A stretch of 64,000 nt of DNA, taken from assembly GCA_034110465.1 (NCBI GenBank), contig JAWUZD010000009.1, forward strand, positions 124,001 to 188,000, read 5' to 3'. This document shows, in pieces, positions 56,821 through 64,000 of this stretch; the stretch's first letter is position 1; the number at the start of each line of letters is the position of its first letter. Below the pieces are notes generated by a model. The model saw nothing but the letters and a program-made list of their open reading frames with translations, made no database searches and was not told where the DNA came from. The stretch comes from Aurantibacter sp034110465. Lineage in GTDB: Bacteria > Bacteroidota > Bacteroidia > Flavobacteriales > Flavobacteriaceae. Both the position numbers and the translations under genes were made by a program.

Positions 56821-57972
56821 CTATTCTTCCATCATTTTATAAGCCTCTTCAATATATAAACCAATATCCTCTGTAAAAACTCCTACGCCTTGATCTGGAG
56901 ATTTTTGATGACCTAAACGTATAATAATTATATTATCTGTTGGCTCTACAATAACATATTGACCTAAATGGCCACGCATCATAAAAAAGTTTTTATTACC
57001 TCTTTTTTGAAGCCACCAACCATAACCATATTGCGGACTAGATGGAAACTTAGGGACTATAGATTTAGCAACAAATGCAGAATCTAATATTTGTTTTCCA
57101 TTCCATTTTCCGTGGTCTTTATATAATTTTCCAAAGCGAGCAAAATCTTTTGCGTTACTAGCAATACAACAATAAGCTTTTACTAAATCGTGATCTTTGC
57201 TATCTACTTGCCAAAGTGTTTCGTTTTCAGAACCTAAAGGTTTCCAAAAACTTTCTTCTAAATAGTTGTACAGTTTTTTACCTGTTGCTTTTTCTATAAC
57301 CATTGCTAGCATTTGTGTATCTCCACTAGCGTATTTAAAAGTTTGTCCAGGCTCATTTACTACTTTTAAGCCATTCATCACTTTTGCTAAATCATCGTCA
57401 AAATAAGCTCTAGTCGTTATAGATAATGGCGAATAATATTCTTCAGTCCAATTGGTTCCAGAACTCATAGTAGATAAATCTCCTACAGTCATACTTGCAG
57501 TTTTCCCATCGCAAAAAGCAGGAAGAAAATCACAAACTGGTTGATCTATACTTTTTATATAACCATCCATAATGGCTTTTCCTAGAAGTCCAGATACGTA
57601 ACTTTTGGCCATACTAAAGGAGTTGGATTTACTTTTTGGTCCAAAACCATCATAATATTCTTCAAACCAAATGCTATCATTTTTAATAATTACGTAAGCA
57701 ATTGTTCCCCAATCTTTATTGGCTTTTGTTAAGCGTTCTGTAGGTTGTGTTTTATTGTAATTATTATGATTCTTCCAAGGTTCTGGTGTTCCTATGGTTA
57801 TAGCTTGATTATCAAACTCTTTATAATCTTCTAAATATGCTGTGGTGTAACCATTCATGTAAATGGTTCTAACCGCTTTTATTAAATAATCTGTATCTGT
57901 AATGTAAAGTGCAACAACACCTAAACTGATTACAACAAGTAAGAATTTAATGGTTTTTTTTATAAATTTCAT
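56821..57972 (-). CDS. Serine hydrolase (class C beta-lactamase family)
   Basis: A 383-residue beta-lactamase-related penicillin-binding-like hydrolase anchored by an N-terminal helix (about 7-24). The nucleophile motif is Ser120-x2-Lys123 in SFSMAKSYVSG, the YxN-like motif is YASGDTQM, and the third motif region is RGHLGQYVIV. The family includes esterases, D-aminopeptidases and peptidoglycan hydrolases, so resistance is not implied. First gene of a possible three-gene unit on the minus strand. Confidence 0.88.
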   Translation of the reverse strand: MKFIKKTIKFLLVVISLGVVALYITDTDYLIKAVRTIYMNGYTTAYLEDYKEFDNQAITIGTPEPWKNHNNYNKTQPTERLTKANKDWGTIAYVIIKNDSIWFEEYYDGFGPKSKSNSFSMAKSYVSGLLGKAIMDGYIKSIDQPVCDFLPAFCDGKTASMTVGDLSTMSSGTNWTEEYYSPLSITTRAYFDDDLAKVMNGLKVVNEPGQTFKYASGDTQMLAMVIEKATGKKLYNYLEESFWKPLGSENETLWQVDSKDHDLVKAYCCIASNAKDFARFGKLYKDHGKWNGKQILDSAFVAKSIVPKFPSSPQYGYGWWLQKRGNKNFFMMRGHLGQYVIVEPTDNIIIIRLGHQKSPDQGVGVFTEDIGLYIEEAYKMMEE

Positions 57973-58059
57973 AAAATTAAATTAGTAATTTAAAGATATG
58001 AAATTTTAAAAGGTTCTTGATGTAATTTGTTATTAAAAATGAGAAGATGGGGCTAACTA

Positions 58060-58533
58060 TTAGAATAAAGATTGCTGCTTATTAGGGTTTTCGTGTTCCA
58101 AAAGCCATTTTTTACGATGTAATCCACTAGAATAACCAGTTAAACTTCCATCTGTTCCAATAACACGATGACATGGAATTATAACAGGAATTGGGTTTTT
58201 ACCATTTGCATTTGCAACAGCTCTTATAGCTTTTAAGTTTCCTAATTTTTTTGATAAATCTAAATAAGAACAGGTTTTATTATATGGAATTTTAGATAAA
58301 CCATTCCAAACCATTTTTTGAAAATCTGTGCCTTGAGGATTTAATTTTAAACTAAACTCTTTACGTTCTCCATTAAAATATTCGTTGAGTTGATAAACAC
58401 AATCTTCTAAACATTCTGGAATAATATCTGTTGTTTTTTCTTCTGAGTTTAATATAGAAACCGATTGAATCCCAACAATATCTCCACATATTTTAGTAAA
58501 ACCTAAAGGTGTAGATATGATACATTCTTCCAT
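58060..58533 (-). CDS. ogt: Methylated-DNA-protein-cysteine S-methyltransferase
   Basis: Direct repair of O6-methylguanine by irreversible transfer of the methyl group to Cys121 in PVIIPCHRVIGTDGSLTGY. The DNA-binding part with GTDFQKMVWNGLSKIPYNKT precedes it, and KKLGNLKAIRAVANANGKNP supplies the arginine finger. Length 157 is normal. Its start overlaps the CNNM gene stop by one base. Confidence 0.94.
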   Translation of the reverse strand: MEECIISTPLGFTKICGDIVGIQSVSILNSEEKTTDIIPECLEDCVYQLNEYFNGERKEFSLKLNPQGTDFQKMVWNGLSKIPYNKTCSYLDLSKKLGNLKAIRAVANANGKNPIPVIIPCHRVIGTDGSLTGYSSGLHRKKWLLEHENPNKQQSLF

Positions 58534-59618
58534 TATAATGATGTGTTCTCAGAATCTAAAAGACCCAGTTTTTTAGCACGAGATTCCCAACTTTTTCTTG
58601 CTAATACTTGTAGATCCGAAATACTATCGCTTTCGTCCATAATTTCTAAACCCAAAAGCGTTTCTATAACGTCTTCCATAGTCACTAAACCACTTACACT
58701 TCCGTATTCATCTACCACTAAAGCCATATGATTCCTAGTTTGAATTAATTCTTCGAACAAAACAGGAATAGGTTTATTACGATCTACAATTATAATATGT
58801 CGTTTTAATTCTATTAATTTTTTAGAACCATTTCCAAGTGCCATTTCCTTAAAAATTTCATCTTTAAGAACTAAACCAATTATATTGTCTGGACTATTAC
58901 TATAAATAGGAATTCTTGAAAAACGGAGATTCATATTCTTATTAAAAAAAGCTTCTACTGTTGCGTTTTCGTCTTCGGATTTTAACACAGTTCTTGGTGT
59001 CATTACATCTTTTGCAAAAACATCTTTAAAAGTTAAAAGGTTTTTAATAATCTTGCTTTCGTTCTCTTGAAAAACACCTTCTTCGTGAGCCAAATCTGTC
59101 ATGACTAAAAAGCCTTCGCGACTTAAAACACTTCCGTGACCTTTTCCGCCAATAAGTTTAGTGGTTAGCTGTAAGAGCCACAAAATACCAGTCCATTTTA
59201 GTGGAAATATTAATACAAGTAAAGCTTTAGATGTGAAATTTGCTAAGCCTCTCCAATAGGTTGCTCCAATAGTTTTTGGGATAATTTCTGAAGCTATTAA
59301 AATTAAAAGCGTCATTATAGCAGAAACAACACCAACTGTATTTATACCAAAGAACTCTATTTTATATGGTAAATCCCCAGCAGCAATACCAACCATCATA
59401 GCACCTAAAGTATGAGCGATTGTATTTAAGGTAAGAATTGCAATTAATGGTTTGTCTACATCTTCTTTAAAGGTTTCTAAAGTAGAAGCATAAGCTTTAC
59501 CTTCTTGTTTTTTTACTTTAAGAAATGTTGGGGTTATACTTAAAAGCACTGCTTCTAGAATAGAACATAAAAATGAAAAAAAGATAGATACGGTTGCCCA
59601 AAGTAAGAGTACTGTCAT
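58533..59618 (-). CDS. CNNM-domain (DUF21) and CBS-domain membrane protein, CorC/HlyC-like
   Basis: A 361-residue protein with a DUF21/CNNM membrane domain of four helices (residues 1-150), including FLCSILEAVLLSITPTFLKVKKQEG and ASEIIPKTIGATYW. Two CBS motifs follow (VMTPRTVLKSEDENATVEAF; NHMALVVDEYGSVSGLVTMEDVIETLLG). The usual C-terminal CorC_HlyC domain is absent, so it is shorter than gldE-like or CorC proteins. Members take part in Mg2+ or Na+ handling. It is coupled to ogt by a one-base overlap. Confidence 0.88.
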   Translation of the reverse strand: MTVLLLWATVSIFFSFLCSILEAVLLSITPTFLKVKKQEGKAYASTLETFKEDVDKPLIAILTLNTIAHTLGAMMVGIAAGDLPYKIEFFGINTVGVVSAIMTLLILIASEIIPKTIGATYWRGLANFTSKALLVLIFPLKWTGILWLLQLTTKLIGGKGHGSVLSREGFLVMTDLAHEEGVFQENESKIIKNLLTFKDVFAKDVMTPRTVLKSEDENATVEAFFNKNMNLRFSRIPIYSNSPDNIIGLVLKDEIFKEMALGNGSKKLIELKRHIIIVDRNKPIPVLFEELIQTRNHMALVVDEYGSVSGLVTMEDVIETLLGLEIMDESDSISDLQVLARKSWESRAKKLGLLDSENTSL

Positions 59619-59684
59619 TTTATTATTTAGTTTTTTACTAAAGTAAATAATTGTAATGAATTGGTTGTTATGGATTTTATAAAA

Positions 59685-60674
59685 TTACCCCAAAATCTTA
59701 ACCACATCTTTAGCAAAGTAACTAGCAATTACATCTGCACCAGCACGTTTTATGGCTGTTATTTGCTCCATCATAACTGCATCATGATCTAACCAGCCTT
59801 TTTCTGCGGCTGCTTTTAGCATAGAATATTCCCCTGAAACTTGATACACAGCTATAGGAACATCGACTTCGTTTTTAATGTCTCTAACAATATCTAAGTA
59901 GCACAAACCTGGTTTAACCATAACAATATCTGCACCTTCGTCTATATCCATTTCAGTTTCTCTAATGGCTTCAAAACGATTGGCATAATCCATTTGATAG
60001 GTTTTTTTATCTTTTGGAATTTCTTGCATATCTACGGGAGCAGAATCTAATGCGTCTCTAAATGGTCCGTAAAAAGCAGAGGCATATTTAGCCGAATAAC
60101 TCATAATTCCTGTATCCGTAAAACCTTCGTCTTCTAATGCTTCGCGAATGGTTAAAATTCGTCCATCCATCATATCGCTTGGCGCTACAAAATTTGCGCC
60201 TGCTTGCGCATGAGAAACACTCATTTCTGCTAAGAATTCGTTGGTTATATCATTAGCTATTTTTCCGTTTTCTATAATACCGTCGTGACCAAATTCAGAA
60301 TATGGATCTAAAGCCACATCTGTCATAACTAACATATCTGGACACACGTTTTTTACCGTTTTAATGGCGCGTTGCATTAAACCATCTGGATTTAAAGCTT
60401 CTTTTCCTGCGTTATCTTTTAGGTTATCTGGCACTTTTACAAACAGTAAAACCGATTTTAACCCAAGACTCCAAAGTTCTTTTATTTCGTTTTCTAATAA
60501 ATCTAAACTGTATCTAAAATAGTTAGGCATAGAAGCTATTTCTTCTTTTATACCTTTTCCTTCCACGATAAAAAGCGGTACTAAAAAGTCCGATGGTGCT
60601 ATTATAGTCTCACGAACTAAACTTCTAACAGCTTCGTTGGTTCTTAATCTTCTATTTCGTCTTAATGGATACAT
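59685..60674 (-). CDS. hemB: Delta-aminolevulinic acid dehydratase (porphobilinogen synthase)
   Basis: Condenses two 5-aminolevulinates to porphobilinogen. The signatures are LFIVEGKGIKEEI, TDVALDPYSEFGHDGI, VAPSDMMDGRI, the first lysine in MSYSAKYASAFYGPFR, and the active Schiff-base lysine region DIVMVKPGLCYLDIVRD. Cysteine-type zinc ligands are absent (DVALDPYSEFGHDG), indicating the Mg-dependent form. Length 329 is normal. Third heme gene of the minus-strand group in this window. Confidence 0.96.
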   Translation of the reverse strand: MYPLRRNRRLRTNEAVRSLVRETIIAPSDFLVPLFIVEGKGIKEEIASMPNYFRYSLDLLENEIKELWSLGLKSVLLFVKVPDNLKDNAGKEALNPDGLMQRAIKTVKNVCPDMLVMTDVALDPYSEFGHDGIIENGKIANDITNEFLAEMSVSHAQAGANFVAPSDMMDGRILTIREALEDEGFTDTGIMSYSAKYASAFYGPFRDALDSAPVDMQEIPKDKKTYQMDYANRFEAIRETEMDIDEGADIVMVKPGLCYLDIVRDIKNEVDVPIAVYQVSGEYSMLKAAAEKGWLDHDAVMMEQITAIKRAGADVIASYFAKDVVKILG

Positions 60675-60721
60675 ATTTAAAGTCTTCAGTTTGCAGTATT
60701 TAATCTACAGTTGTTATTTTC

Positions 60722-61090
60722 TTATTCAGCTAAACCTAAGTAAAACCAAATATTGTCTTCTTTTACAAATTTAGAGTTTTCGTGGATAACATCCGGAACT
60801 CCATCTTCAGAAAAATGGGCATTAAATTTAACGGTATCTAAAGTAGTTTCTAAAATTTCTAATTTTACCCATACAACAGATTTTGCCCAGTTTACAATAG
60901 CTTTTTTCTCTTTTATTGGTCTTGTGCTTTCGTGATGCGTTTGCATTAAATAATTACCATTTGCTAATACAAAAGCAGAATATCTTGAACGCATTAACTG
61001 TTCTGCTGTTTCTGTTCTACCACCATTTTTATGGAATACTTCGCAACAGGTTTTATAGGGTTTGTTATTTCCGCAGAAGCAGTTTTTCAT
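60722..61090 (-). CDS. YchJ-like SEC-C motif protein
   Basis: About 122 residues from ATG 61090. The SEC-C zinc motif MKNCFCGNNKPYKTCCEVFH opens the protein, followed by the YchJ NTF2-like domain (AEQLMRSRYSAFVLANGNYLMQTHHESTR) and VHVKFNAHF-type strands (DTVKFNAHFSEDGV). The longer frame start at 61114 would overlap hemF; the family begins at MKNCFCG, so I use 61090. Function unknown. It lies between hemF and hemB. Confidence 0.87.
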   Translation of the reverse strand: MKNCFCGNNKPYKTCCEVFHKNGGRTETAEQLMRSRYSAFVLANGNYLMQTHHESTRPIKEKKAIVNWAKSVVWVKLEILETTLDTVKFNAHFSEDGVPDVIHENSKFVKEDNIWFYLGLAE

Positions 61091-61100
61091 AATTGATATT

Positions 61101-62003
61101 TTAAATCCAATCAACCGGTTTTTTTAAAACCTCTATCAATTTAGCTTCTTCACTTTGTGGTTCTGGATTATGGTCGTAAACCCATTGCACGTGTGGTGGC
61201 AAACTCATTAAAATACTTTCTATTCTTCCGTTTGTTTTAAGTCCGAAAAGCGTGCCTTTATCATGTACTAAATTAAATTCTACATAGCGTCCACGTCTAA
61301 TTTCTTGCCAATCGCGTTGTTCTTTTGTGTATTCTAGGTTTTTACGCTTCTCTACTATTGGGACATACGCTTCAAGGAAAGAATCTCCAACTTCAGTTTC
61401 AAAATCATACCAATCTTGCATAGACATTTCATTAGTTGCTTTGCAATAATCGTAAAATAATCCGCCAATTCCACGACCTTCGCTTCTGTGTTCATTATAA
61501 AAATACTTGTCACAACGTGCTTTATATTTTGGATAAAATTCAGGGTTATGTTTATCGCAAGCTGTTTTACAAACCTGATGAAAATGTATTGCATCTTCGT
61601 CAAATAAATAATAAGGTGTTAGATCTTGTCCGCCACCAAACCATTGGTCTACAATGTTTCCTTCTTTATTATACATTTCAAAATAACGCCAATTTGCATG
61701 AACTGTTGGAACCATTGGGTTTTTTGGATGAAGCACTAAGCTTAATCCGCAAGCAAAGAAATCTGCATCTTCTACGCCAAAATATTTTTGCATAGAATCT
61801 GGTAACTTTCCATGTACGCCAGAAATATTAACGCCACCTTTTTCAAATACATTACCATTTTCTATTACGCGTGTTCTTCCTCCGCCGCCTTCTGGTCTAT
61901 CCCAAAGATCTTCTTGAAATTTAGCTTTTCCATCTACTGCTTCTAATTTAGCTGTAATACGATCTTGTAATTTTTGAATGTAATTAAAGAATTGATCCTT
62001 CAT
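61101..62003 (-). CDS. hemF: Oxygen-dependent coproporphyrinogen III oxidase
   Basis: Converts coproporphyrinogen III to protoporphyrinogen IX with O2. The family signatures RVIENGNVFEKGGVNIS, VHANWRYFEM, WFGGGQDLTPYYLFDEDAIHFHQVCKTACD, and RGRYVEFNLVHDKGTLFGLKTNGRIESILMSLPPHV are all present. Length 300 is normal. It marks an aerobic heme pathway; the oxygen-independent HemN is not in the window. It lies between a GNAT gene and the ychJ-like gene on the same strand. Confidence 0.97.
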   Translation of the reverse strand: MKDQFFNYIQKLQDRITAKLEAVDGKAKFQEDLWDRPEGGGGRTRVIENGNVFEKGGVNISGVHGKLPDSMQKYFGVEDADFFACGLSLVLHPKNPMVPTVHANWRYFEMYNKEGNIVDQWFGGGQDLTPYYLFDEDAIHFHQVCKTACDKHNPEFYPKYKARCDKYFYNEHRSEGRGIGGLFYDYCKATNEMSMQDWYDFETEVGDSFLEAYVPIVEKRKNLEYTKEQRDWQEIRRGRYVEFNLVHDKGTLFGLKTNGRIESILMSLPPHVQWVYDHNPEPQSEEAKLIEVLKKPVDWI

Positions 62004-62058
62004 TGTGTCTGTTTTTATGTCTACAAGGTTTAAAACACCTTGTAGATTTATGTTTTAA

Positions 62059-62595
62059 TTAATGGTTATATTTTTCATACAACTCCATATCTAATGGCGC
62101 TGAATTTAGTGGCGTAAATTCTTTAAGTAATGTTTTTTGCCACGTAAAATTATTATTTAAAGCAACATTTATACTTGCTTTATTTTCTTTGTAAGCTATA
62201 ATTTGAAGAGTTTTAAGGCCTAATTCAGAGAAAGCGTAATCACTTAAATGTTTCACGACATTACTCATTATATTTTTACCTTTAAAATTGTAATCTATAC
62301 AATAGGCAAATTCCCCTTGATTAATACTCCAATCTAATTCTTTAATATAAATTAAACCTATAGTTTTTTGTGTTTCCTTTTCTTTTAAAGTAAATAAATA
62401 TTCTTCTTTATTTTGAAACTGTTTTACTTTTTTTTTTGCAAACAATTTAGATAATTCTGGTGTAGTATTTTCTGCTAAAGTTCCAGGGAAATAAGTTTTA
62501 AACCGATCTTCGTTAGCCAACATCAAATCGCAAATATTCCAAGCATCTTTTTCTTGAATTTTTTCAATATAATAGTTGTTAAATTCAATAATCAT
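62059..62595 (-). CDS. GNAT family N-acetyltransferase (RimJ/RimL-like)
   Basis: A 178-residue acetyltransferase of the RimJ/RimL type. Signs are the N-terminal FNNYYIEKIQEKDAWNICDLM, the acceptor strand EFAYCIDYNFKGKNIMSNVVKHLSDYAFSELGLKTLQIIAYKENKASINVALNNNF with the acetyl-CoA site, and the terminal HLELYEK-like PLDMELYEKYNH. The substrate may be a protein N-terminus or a small amine; not readable here. One base separates it from the EI24 gene. Confidence 0.85.
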   Translation of the reverse strand: MIIEFNNYYIEKIQEKDAWNICDLMLANEDRFKTYFPGTLAENTTPELSKLFAKKKVKQFQNKEEYLFTLKEKETQKTIGLIYIKELDWSINQGEFAYCIDYNFKGKNIMSNVVKHLSDYAFSELGLKTLQIIAYKENKASINVALNNNFTWQKTLLKEFTPLNSAPLDMELYEKYNH

Positions 62596-62596
62596 A

Positions 62597-63358
62597 TTAA
62601 CTGTTTTGTGTTGCTAAAAGGTTTTCTTTCTCAAGAAGTTTTACTGTTTTTAAAGATGCAGCAGTTACACTAAAAGGTAAAACTAAAATAACACCAACTA
62701 CTGGAATTAGCAAAAACAGGATAAATACAATTCCATTTCCAATAGCGATTCCACGATGTTTTTTTACAAAATTAATACTTTCATGATATTTAAAATGACG
62801 TTCTAAAGTGTAGTCCATATTTCCAAAACCTGCATAATACGCTTGAGTTGTAAATAATAATAGTGTTGAAAAAATATTAACTATAGGAAGAAATTTTAGA
62901 AGTAATAAGGGAATAGTAATTAAGAGTTCTTTTCCTAAATTTCTAAGATTTATTCTAATACCTCGCCAAAGCTGTTCTTTAAAAGACGTTTTTCTATGTT
63001 GATAACTTTCTATTCCAGTTAAATGTGCTTCGATTTTTTCTGAAACAGGACTCATAAATGGCGCAGATAATGCCATTATAATGTGTTTGTAAAGTATTAA
63101 TCCAATTGTAAATATAATTATGCCGCCTATAAAAGTTGAAGCAGTTGTAAAAGTTTCTTTGCCAAATTCCCAAATCCAAATCTTAGCAATAAATTCACCA
63201 ATATTATCCGATAATCCGTAAGCTGTAAAACCAATAATAGCAGCGGTAACAAAACTTATAAGCATTGGAATAAAAAAATATTTCCAAAGTTTTAATTCTG
63301 AAATTAATTCAAAACTCTTAAAGTAGGCTAGAACACCTTGTAAGATGTTTTTTATCAT
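62597..63358 (-). CDS. EI24-domain membrane protein (CysZ-like)
   Basis: A 253-residue protein with four to six transmembrane helices of the EI24/CysZ family. The conserved ALSAPFMSPVSEKIEAHLTG and the paired helix around FLPIVNIFSTLLLFTTQAYYAGFGNMDYTLERH fit. CysZ proteins import sulfate; the Bacteroidota members are poorly studied and no cys genes are near. It follows hemE after a terminator-like hairpin. Confidence 0.85.
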   Translation of the reverse strand: MIKNILQGVLAYFKSFELISELKLWKYFFIPMLISFVTAAIIGFTAYGLSDNIGEFIAKIWIWEFGKETFTTASTFIGGIIIFTIGLILYKHIIMALSAPFMSPVSEKIEAHLTGIESYQHRKTSFKEQLWRGIRINLRNLGKELLITIPLLLLKFLPIVNIFSTLLLFTTQAYYAGFGNMDYTLERHFKYHESINFVKKHRGIAIGNGIVFILFLLIPVVGVILVLPFSVTAASLKTVKLLEKENLLATQNS

Positions 63359-63366
63359 TGGTAAGT

Positions 63367-63403
63367 ATTAAAAAAGCGTTACTATTATTACAGTAACGCT
63401 TTT
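63367..63403 (-). terminator. Terminator after hemE
   Basis: AAAAGCGTTACT (63372-63383) pairs with AGTAACGCTTTT (63392-63403). On the minus strand a TTTTTAAT run follows the hairpin. It separates hemE from the EI24 gene. Confidence 0.75.
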
Positions 63404-63407
63404 AGTT

Positions 63408-64000
63408 TTAAGCTTTATATTCTTTTACTGCATCTATAAATGCTTTCGCATTTTCTAATGGAATATTTGGTAGAATTCCGTGACCTAAATTAACGATGTA
63501 TTTGTCTTTACCAAACTCGTTAATCATTTGTGTGACCATTTTTTTAATTTCCGCAGGTGGCGAAAACAAGCGAGTAGGATCAAAGTTTCCTTGTAACGTA
63601 ATATTTCCACCTGTTAAGTAACGAGCATTTCTTGCAGAACACGTCCAATCTACACCTAAAGCCGCAGCTCCAGATTTAGCCATAGTGTCTAATGCAAACC
63701 AGCATCCTTTTCCAAATGCAATTACTGGAGTTTCGTCTTTTAAAGCATCAATTATTTGTTGGATATAGTTCCAAGAAAATTCTTGATAATCTACCGGAGA
63801 TAGCATTCCTCCCCAAGAATCGAAAACTTGTACAGCATTTACGCCTGCTTTTACTTTTTCTTTTAAGTAAGCAATAGTTGTGTCTGTGATTTTTTGTAAT
63901 AATTGATGTGCTGCCACAGGATTTGTAAAACAAAATTCTTTAGCTTTATCAAAGTTTTTAGAACCTTGACCTTGCACACAATAACATAAAATGGTCCAAG
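63408..64000 (-). CDS. hemE: Uroporphyrinogen decarboxylase, C-terminal part (cut by window edge)
   Basis: Removes four carboxyl groups from uroporphyrinogen III. The frame is open to the right window edge: codons before the apparent GTG at 63977 read WTILCYCVQGQGSKNF, the internal family segment, so the start lies beyond 64000. Further signatures are QVFDSWGGMLSPVDYQEFSWNY, PVIAFGKGCWF, LGVDWTCSARNARYL, LQGNFDPTRLFSPPAEI, and the terminal VNLGHGILPNIPLENAKAFIDAVKEY. With hemF and hemB it forms a heme group on the minus strand. Confidence 0.95.
   Translation of the reverse strand, partial: WTILCYCVQGQGSKNFDKAKEFCFTNPVAAHQLLQKITDTTIAYLKEKVKAGVNAVQVFDSWGGMLSPVDYQEFSWNYIQQIIDALKDETPVIAFGKGCWFALDTMAKSGAAALGVDWTCSARNARYLTGGNITLQGNFDPTRLFSPPAEIKKMVTQMINEFGKDKYIVNLGHGILPNIPLENAKAFIDAVKEYKA

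Noticed and set aside
56821..57972. Calling the serine hydrolase a beta-lactam resistance gene
   Set aside because: It has the shared fold and SxxK motif only; family members include many esterases and peptidases and nothing here indicates beta-lactamase activity.
1..64000. CRISPR array, prophage, integrative element or insertion sequence
   Set aside because: No regularly spaced repeats, no cas, integrase or transposase genes, and no tRNA-borne attachment repeat were found; the only repeats are short dispersed ones.

Overview
The window is chromosomal DNA of a Flavobacteriaceae member (phylum Bacteroidota). It is AT-rich (about one third G+C by eye) and Shine-Dalgarno sites are scarce. Promoter-like elements match the Bacteroidota pattern TTG-N17-19-TAnnTTTG. 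Lineage-specific genes are gldH (gliding motility lipoprotein), a secreted protease with a type IX secretion (T9SS) sorting tail, lipoproteins with Bacteroidota-style lipoboxes, and several small conserved families of this group. I see no phage, plasmid, transposase, rRNA or CRISPR. One tRNA (Asn, anticodon GTT) is present.

Layout. (1) 1-13132 is a surface-polysaccharide locus. It starts with the end of a Wzy-like polymerase, then a family 4 glycosyltransferase, a PglC-type phosphoglycosyltransferase, a single ORF joining a PglD-type acetyltransferase to a PglE-type aminotransferase, an LhgO-like FAD oxidoreductase and a PglF-type dehydratase. Together the Pgl-like proteins account for UDP-diacetylbacillosamine synthesis and its transfer to undecaprenyl phosphate. 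The dehydratase has its own promoter and heads a tight block with UDP-glucose dehydrogenase, UDP-glucuronate decarboxylase (UDP-xylose), a second WbaP-type initiating transferase and a family 2 glycosyltransferase. A CapK-like ligase converges at the end. (2) 13235-15783 holds purD and two small conserved membrane proteins. (3) 15833-18688 (minus) encodes a lipoprotein, an ECF sigma factor and a protein with a cytoplasmic N-terminus, one membrane helix, a long Asn/Ser-rich linker and an outer-membrane barrel; this is the layout of the dual-membrane-spanning anti-sigma (Dma) factors of Bacteroides. (4) 18834-25862 holds recA, a leader-like intergenic region, trhO, an XRE regulator with two DUF2975 membrane proteins, an NfeD/flotillin pair and mscL. 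(5) 25954-33116 is housekeeping: alr, tdk, pheS, gpsA, nadD and small unknowns. (6) 33313-38985 (minus) is a manganese-type uptake operon under a DtxR/MntR regulator; both permeases carry C-terminal winged-helix-like extensions and an outer-membrane barrel protein is included. (7) 39541-42013 is feoA-feoB plus a 46-residue FeoB-associated protein. (8) 42086-51165 holds an SCO protein, rseP, tRNA-Asn, rsmI, ricT, gldH, a class A penicillin-binding protein and the two subunits of a 3-oxoacid CoA-transferase. (9) 51254-59618 holds a fused peptide-ABC ATPase, the T9SS M43 protease, an exonuclease, a serine hydrolase, a DNA-repair methyltransferase and a CNNM protein. (10) 59685-64000 is a heme cluster (hemB, ychJ-like, hemF, hemE cut by the window edge) with a GNAT and an EI24 protein.

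The points most worth a second look are the Dma-like sigma/anti-sigma pair, the PglD-PglE fusion, the leader-like region between recA and trhO, the putative operator and autoregulatory layout of the DUF2975/XRE operon, the manganese operon with its operator-like palindrome and internal dispersed repeats, and tiny genes that automated calling would miss (20029-20121, 30175-30351, 39541-39681). All family assignments come from reading the sequence; no database search was run.
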